Part shown: one piece after another, positions 4,487 to 5,259 of the stretch | How the letters are laid out: every line of letters begins with the position of its first letter | Numbering within the stretch: position 1 is the first letter of the stretch | Assembly (NCBI GenBank): GCA_049964655.1 | Contig: JBMFXC010000109.1 | Span: forward strand, 1-5,259 | Length of the DNA stretch: 5,259 bases | Direction of reading: 5' to 3' | DNA from: JAJZJT01 sp049964655 | GTDB taxonomy: Bacteria > Actinomycetota > Acidimicrobiia > Acidimicrobiales > RAAP-2 | Made by a program: the position numbers and the translations under genes | The notes under the pieces: generated by a model | What the model was told of the DNA's origin: nothing | The model's database searches: none | The model's input: only the letters and a program-made list of their open reading frames with translations

Positions 4487-5259
4487 TCAACGGAGTGGGA
4501 GCTGTCCCGGGACGACCGCGACCGGGAGGTAGCTCTCGCCCATGAGGTGGCAGTCGACGGCCGCGGCGGCGGCCCGCCCCTCGGCGATCGCCCAGACCAC
4601 CAGGCTCTGGCCCTTGACCATGTCGCCGCAGGCGAAGACTCCGTTCAGGCTGGTGTGCCACCTCGAGTCGGTGGCGACGGTTCCCCGTTCGCTGAGCTGC
4701 AGGTCGAGGTCGGCGACGATCCCGGCACGCTCGGGACCGGTGAAGCCGAGGGCGAGCAGCACCAGATCACACGGAAGCTCGAACGTCGACTCGCCGAGCG
4801 GCTCGATCGAGCTGTGCCCGGCAGCATCGGTGACCAGGTGAACCTCTTGCGCTTGCAGCGCCCGAACTGGTCCTGTTGCATCGCCGACGAACGCTGTGGT
4901 CGACACCGAGAACAGCCGCTCGCCACCCTCTTCATGGGCCGGGTAGGTCCGCAGGATTCTCGGCCACGTCGGCCAGGGGTCGTGTTCGCTGCGGGTCAGG
5001 GGCGGTTCGGGGAGGATCTCGAGCTGGTGGACCGAACGGGCGCCCTGGCGGTGAGCGGTGCCGAGGCAGTCGGCACCGGTGTCGCCGCCACCGATGATCA
5101 CCACCGCCTTGCCGGCGGCGTCGATCGGCGGCCGGTCCAACGAGCCCTCTGCGACCTGGTTGGCCCCCGTCAGGTACTCCATCGCCTGGTGAATGCCCCC
5201 GAGCACCCTTCCTGGGACCGGGAGATCGCGGGGCACCGTGGCGCCGGTGGCGAGGAGGA
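4487..5259 (-). CDS. gltD: Glutamate synthase [NADPH] small (beta) subunit, 5' end outside window
   Basis: The minus-strand frame is open to the right edge; 256 complete codons are visible from 5257 to the TGA at 4489-4487. An internal GTG at 5236 is not the start, because the preceding residues LLATGATV belong to the conserved LLATGAT-x-PRDLPVPGR motif. Full-length members have about 480-490 residues, so roughly the N-terminal half with its iron-sulfur Cys motifs and first FAD motif is missing. In fragment numbering, the NADPH-binding fold is AVVIIGGGDTGADCLGTA (51-68), followed by the family signature LEILPEPP (79-86) and CDLVLLALGFTGPE (163-176). The second FAD motif is NGVFACGDMVKGQSLVVWAI (205-224), then EGRAAAAAVDCHLMG (226-240). 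The subunit takes electrons from NADPH and passes them to the large subunit, which makes two glutamates from glutamine and 2-oxoglutarate. gltB would be expected upstream, to the right of the window. Related NADPH-binding subunits of other oxidoreductases share the fold, but the motifs fit GltD closely. Confidence 0.93.
   Translation of the reverse strand, partial: LLATGATVPRDLPVPGRVLGGIHQAMEYLTGANQVAEGSLDRPPIDAAGKAVVIIGGGDTGADCLGTAHRQGARSVHQLEILPEPPLTRSEHDPWPTWPRILRTYPAHEEGGERLFSVSTTAFVGDATGPVRALQAQEVHLVTDAAGHSSIEPLGESTFELPCDLVLLALGFTGPERAGIVADLDLQLSERGTVATDSRWHTSLNGVFACGDMVKGQSLVVWAIAEGRAAAAAVDCHLMGESYLPVAVVPGQLPLR

Noticed and set aside
4487..5236. GTG 5236 as the start of a short 249-residue GltD-like protein
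   Set aside because: The upstream codons continue the conserved LLATGAT motif to the window edge, so this is an internal codon of a partial gltD rather than a truncated gene.

Overview
The window is high-GC and densely coding, with GTG starts, purine-rich ribosome binding sites and almost no intergenic space. An F420-type luciferase-like monooxygenase beside a type II NADH dehydrogenase and an NADPH-type glutamate synthase suggests an actinobacterium. My impression is an Acidimicrobiia-like lineage, but this comes from remembered sequence style only. There are no tRNA or rRNA genes, CRISPR arrays, insertion sequences or other mobile-element hallmarks. Nothing clearly marks the segment as transferred.

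Layout, left to right. Positions 1-2040 hold a minus-strand, three-gene cluster, transcribed right to left. It runs from a small degenerate hemerythrin-like four-helix protein (2040-1630), through a cytosolic NHL-repeat beta-propeller (1601-624), to a ferredoxin-NADP reductase-type flavoprotein that runs off the left edge (627-1). The first two genes are 28 nt apart and the last two share an ATGA overlap, so they are probably one transcript. Positions 2041-2111 are a 71-nt, comparatively AT-rich divergent promoter region with a clean 8-8-8 inverted repeat, the best operator candidate in the window. From it, a plus-strand type II NADH dehydrogenase gene (2112-3617) diverges.

The right part is again on the minus strand. 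The 3' part of an NADPH glutamate synthase small subunit gene (5259-4487, 5' end outside the window) is followed after 46 nt by an F420-dependent LLM-class oxidoreductase (4440-3517). The 3' end of the latter overlaps the 3' end of the NADH dehydrogenase gene by 101 nt in antisense.

Four of the six proteins are nucleotide- or flavin-dependent redox enzymes (FNR-type reductase, NDH-2, LLM oxidoreductase, GltD). A fifth resembles a diiron oxygen-binding fold that has lost part of its metal site. The most interesting candidate unit is the hemerythrin-like / NHL propeller / reductase cluster, apparently under shared control with a divergent respiratory NADH dehydrogenase. A joint redox or respiratory role is inference; I know of no described system with this composition.
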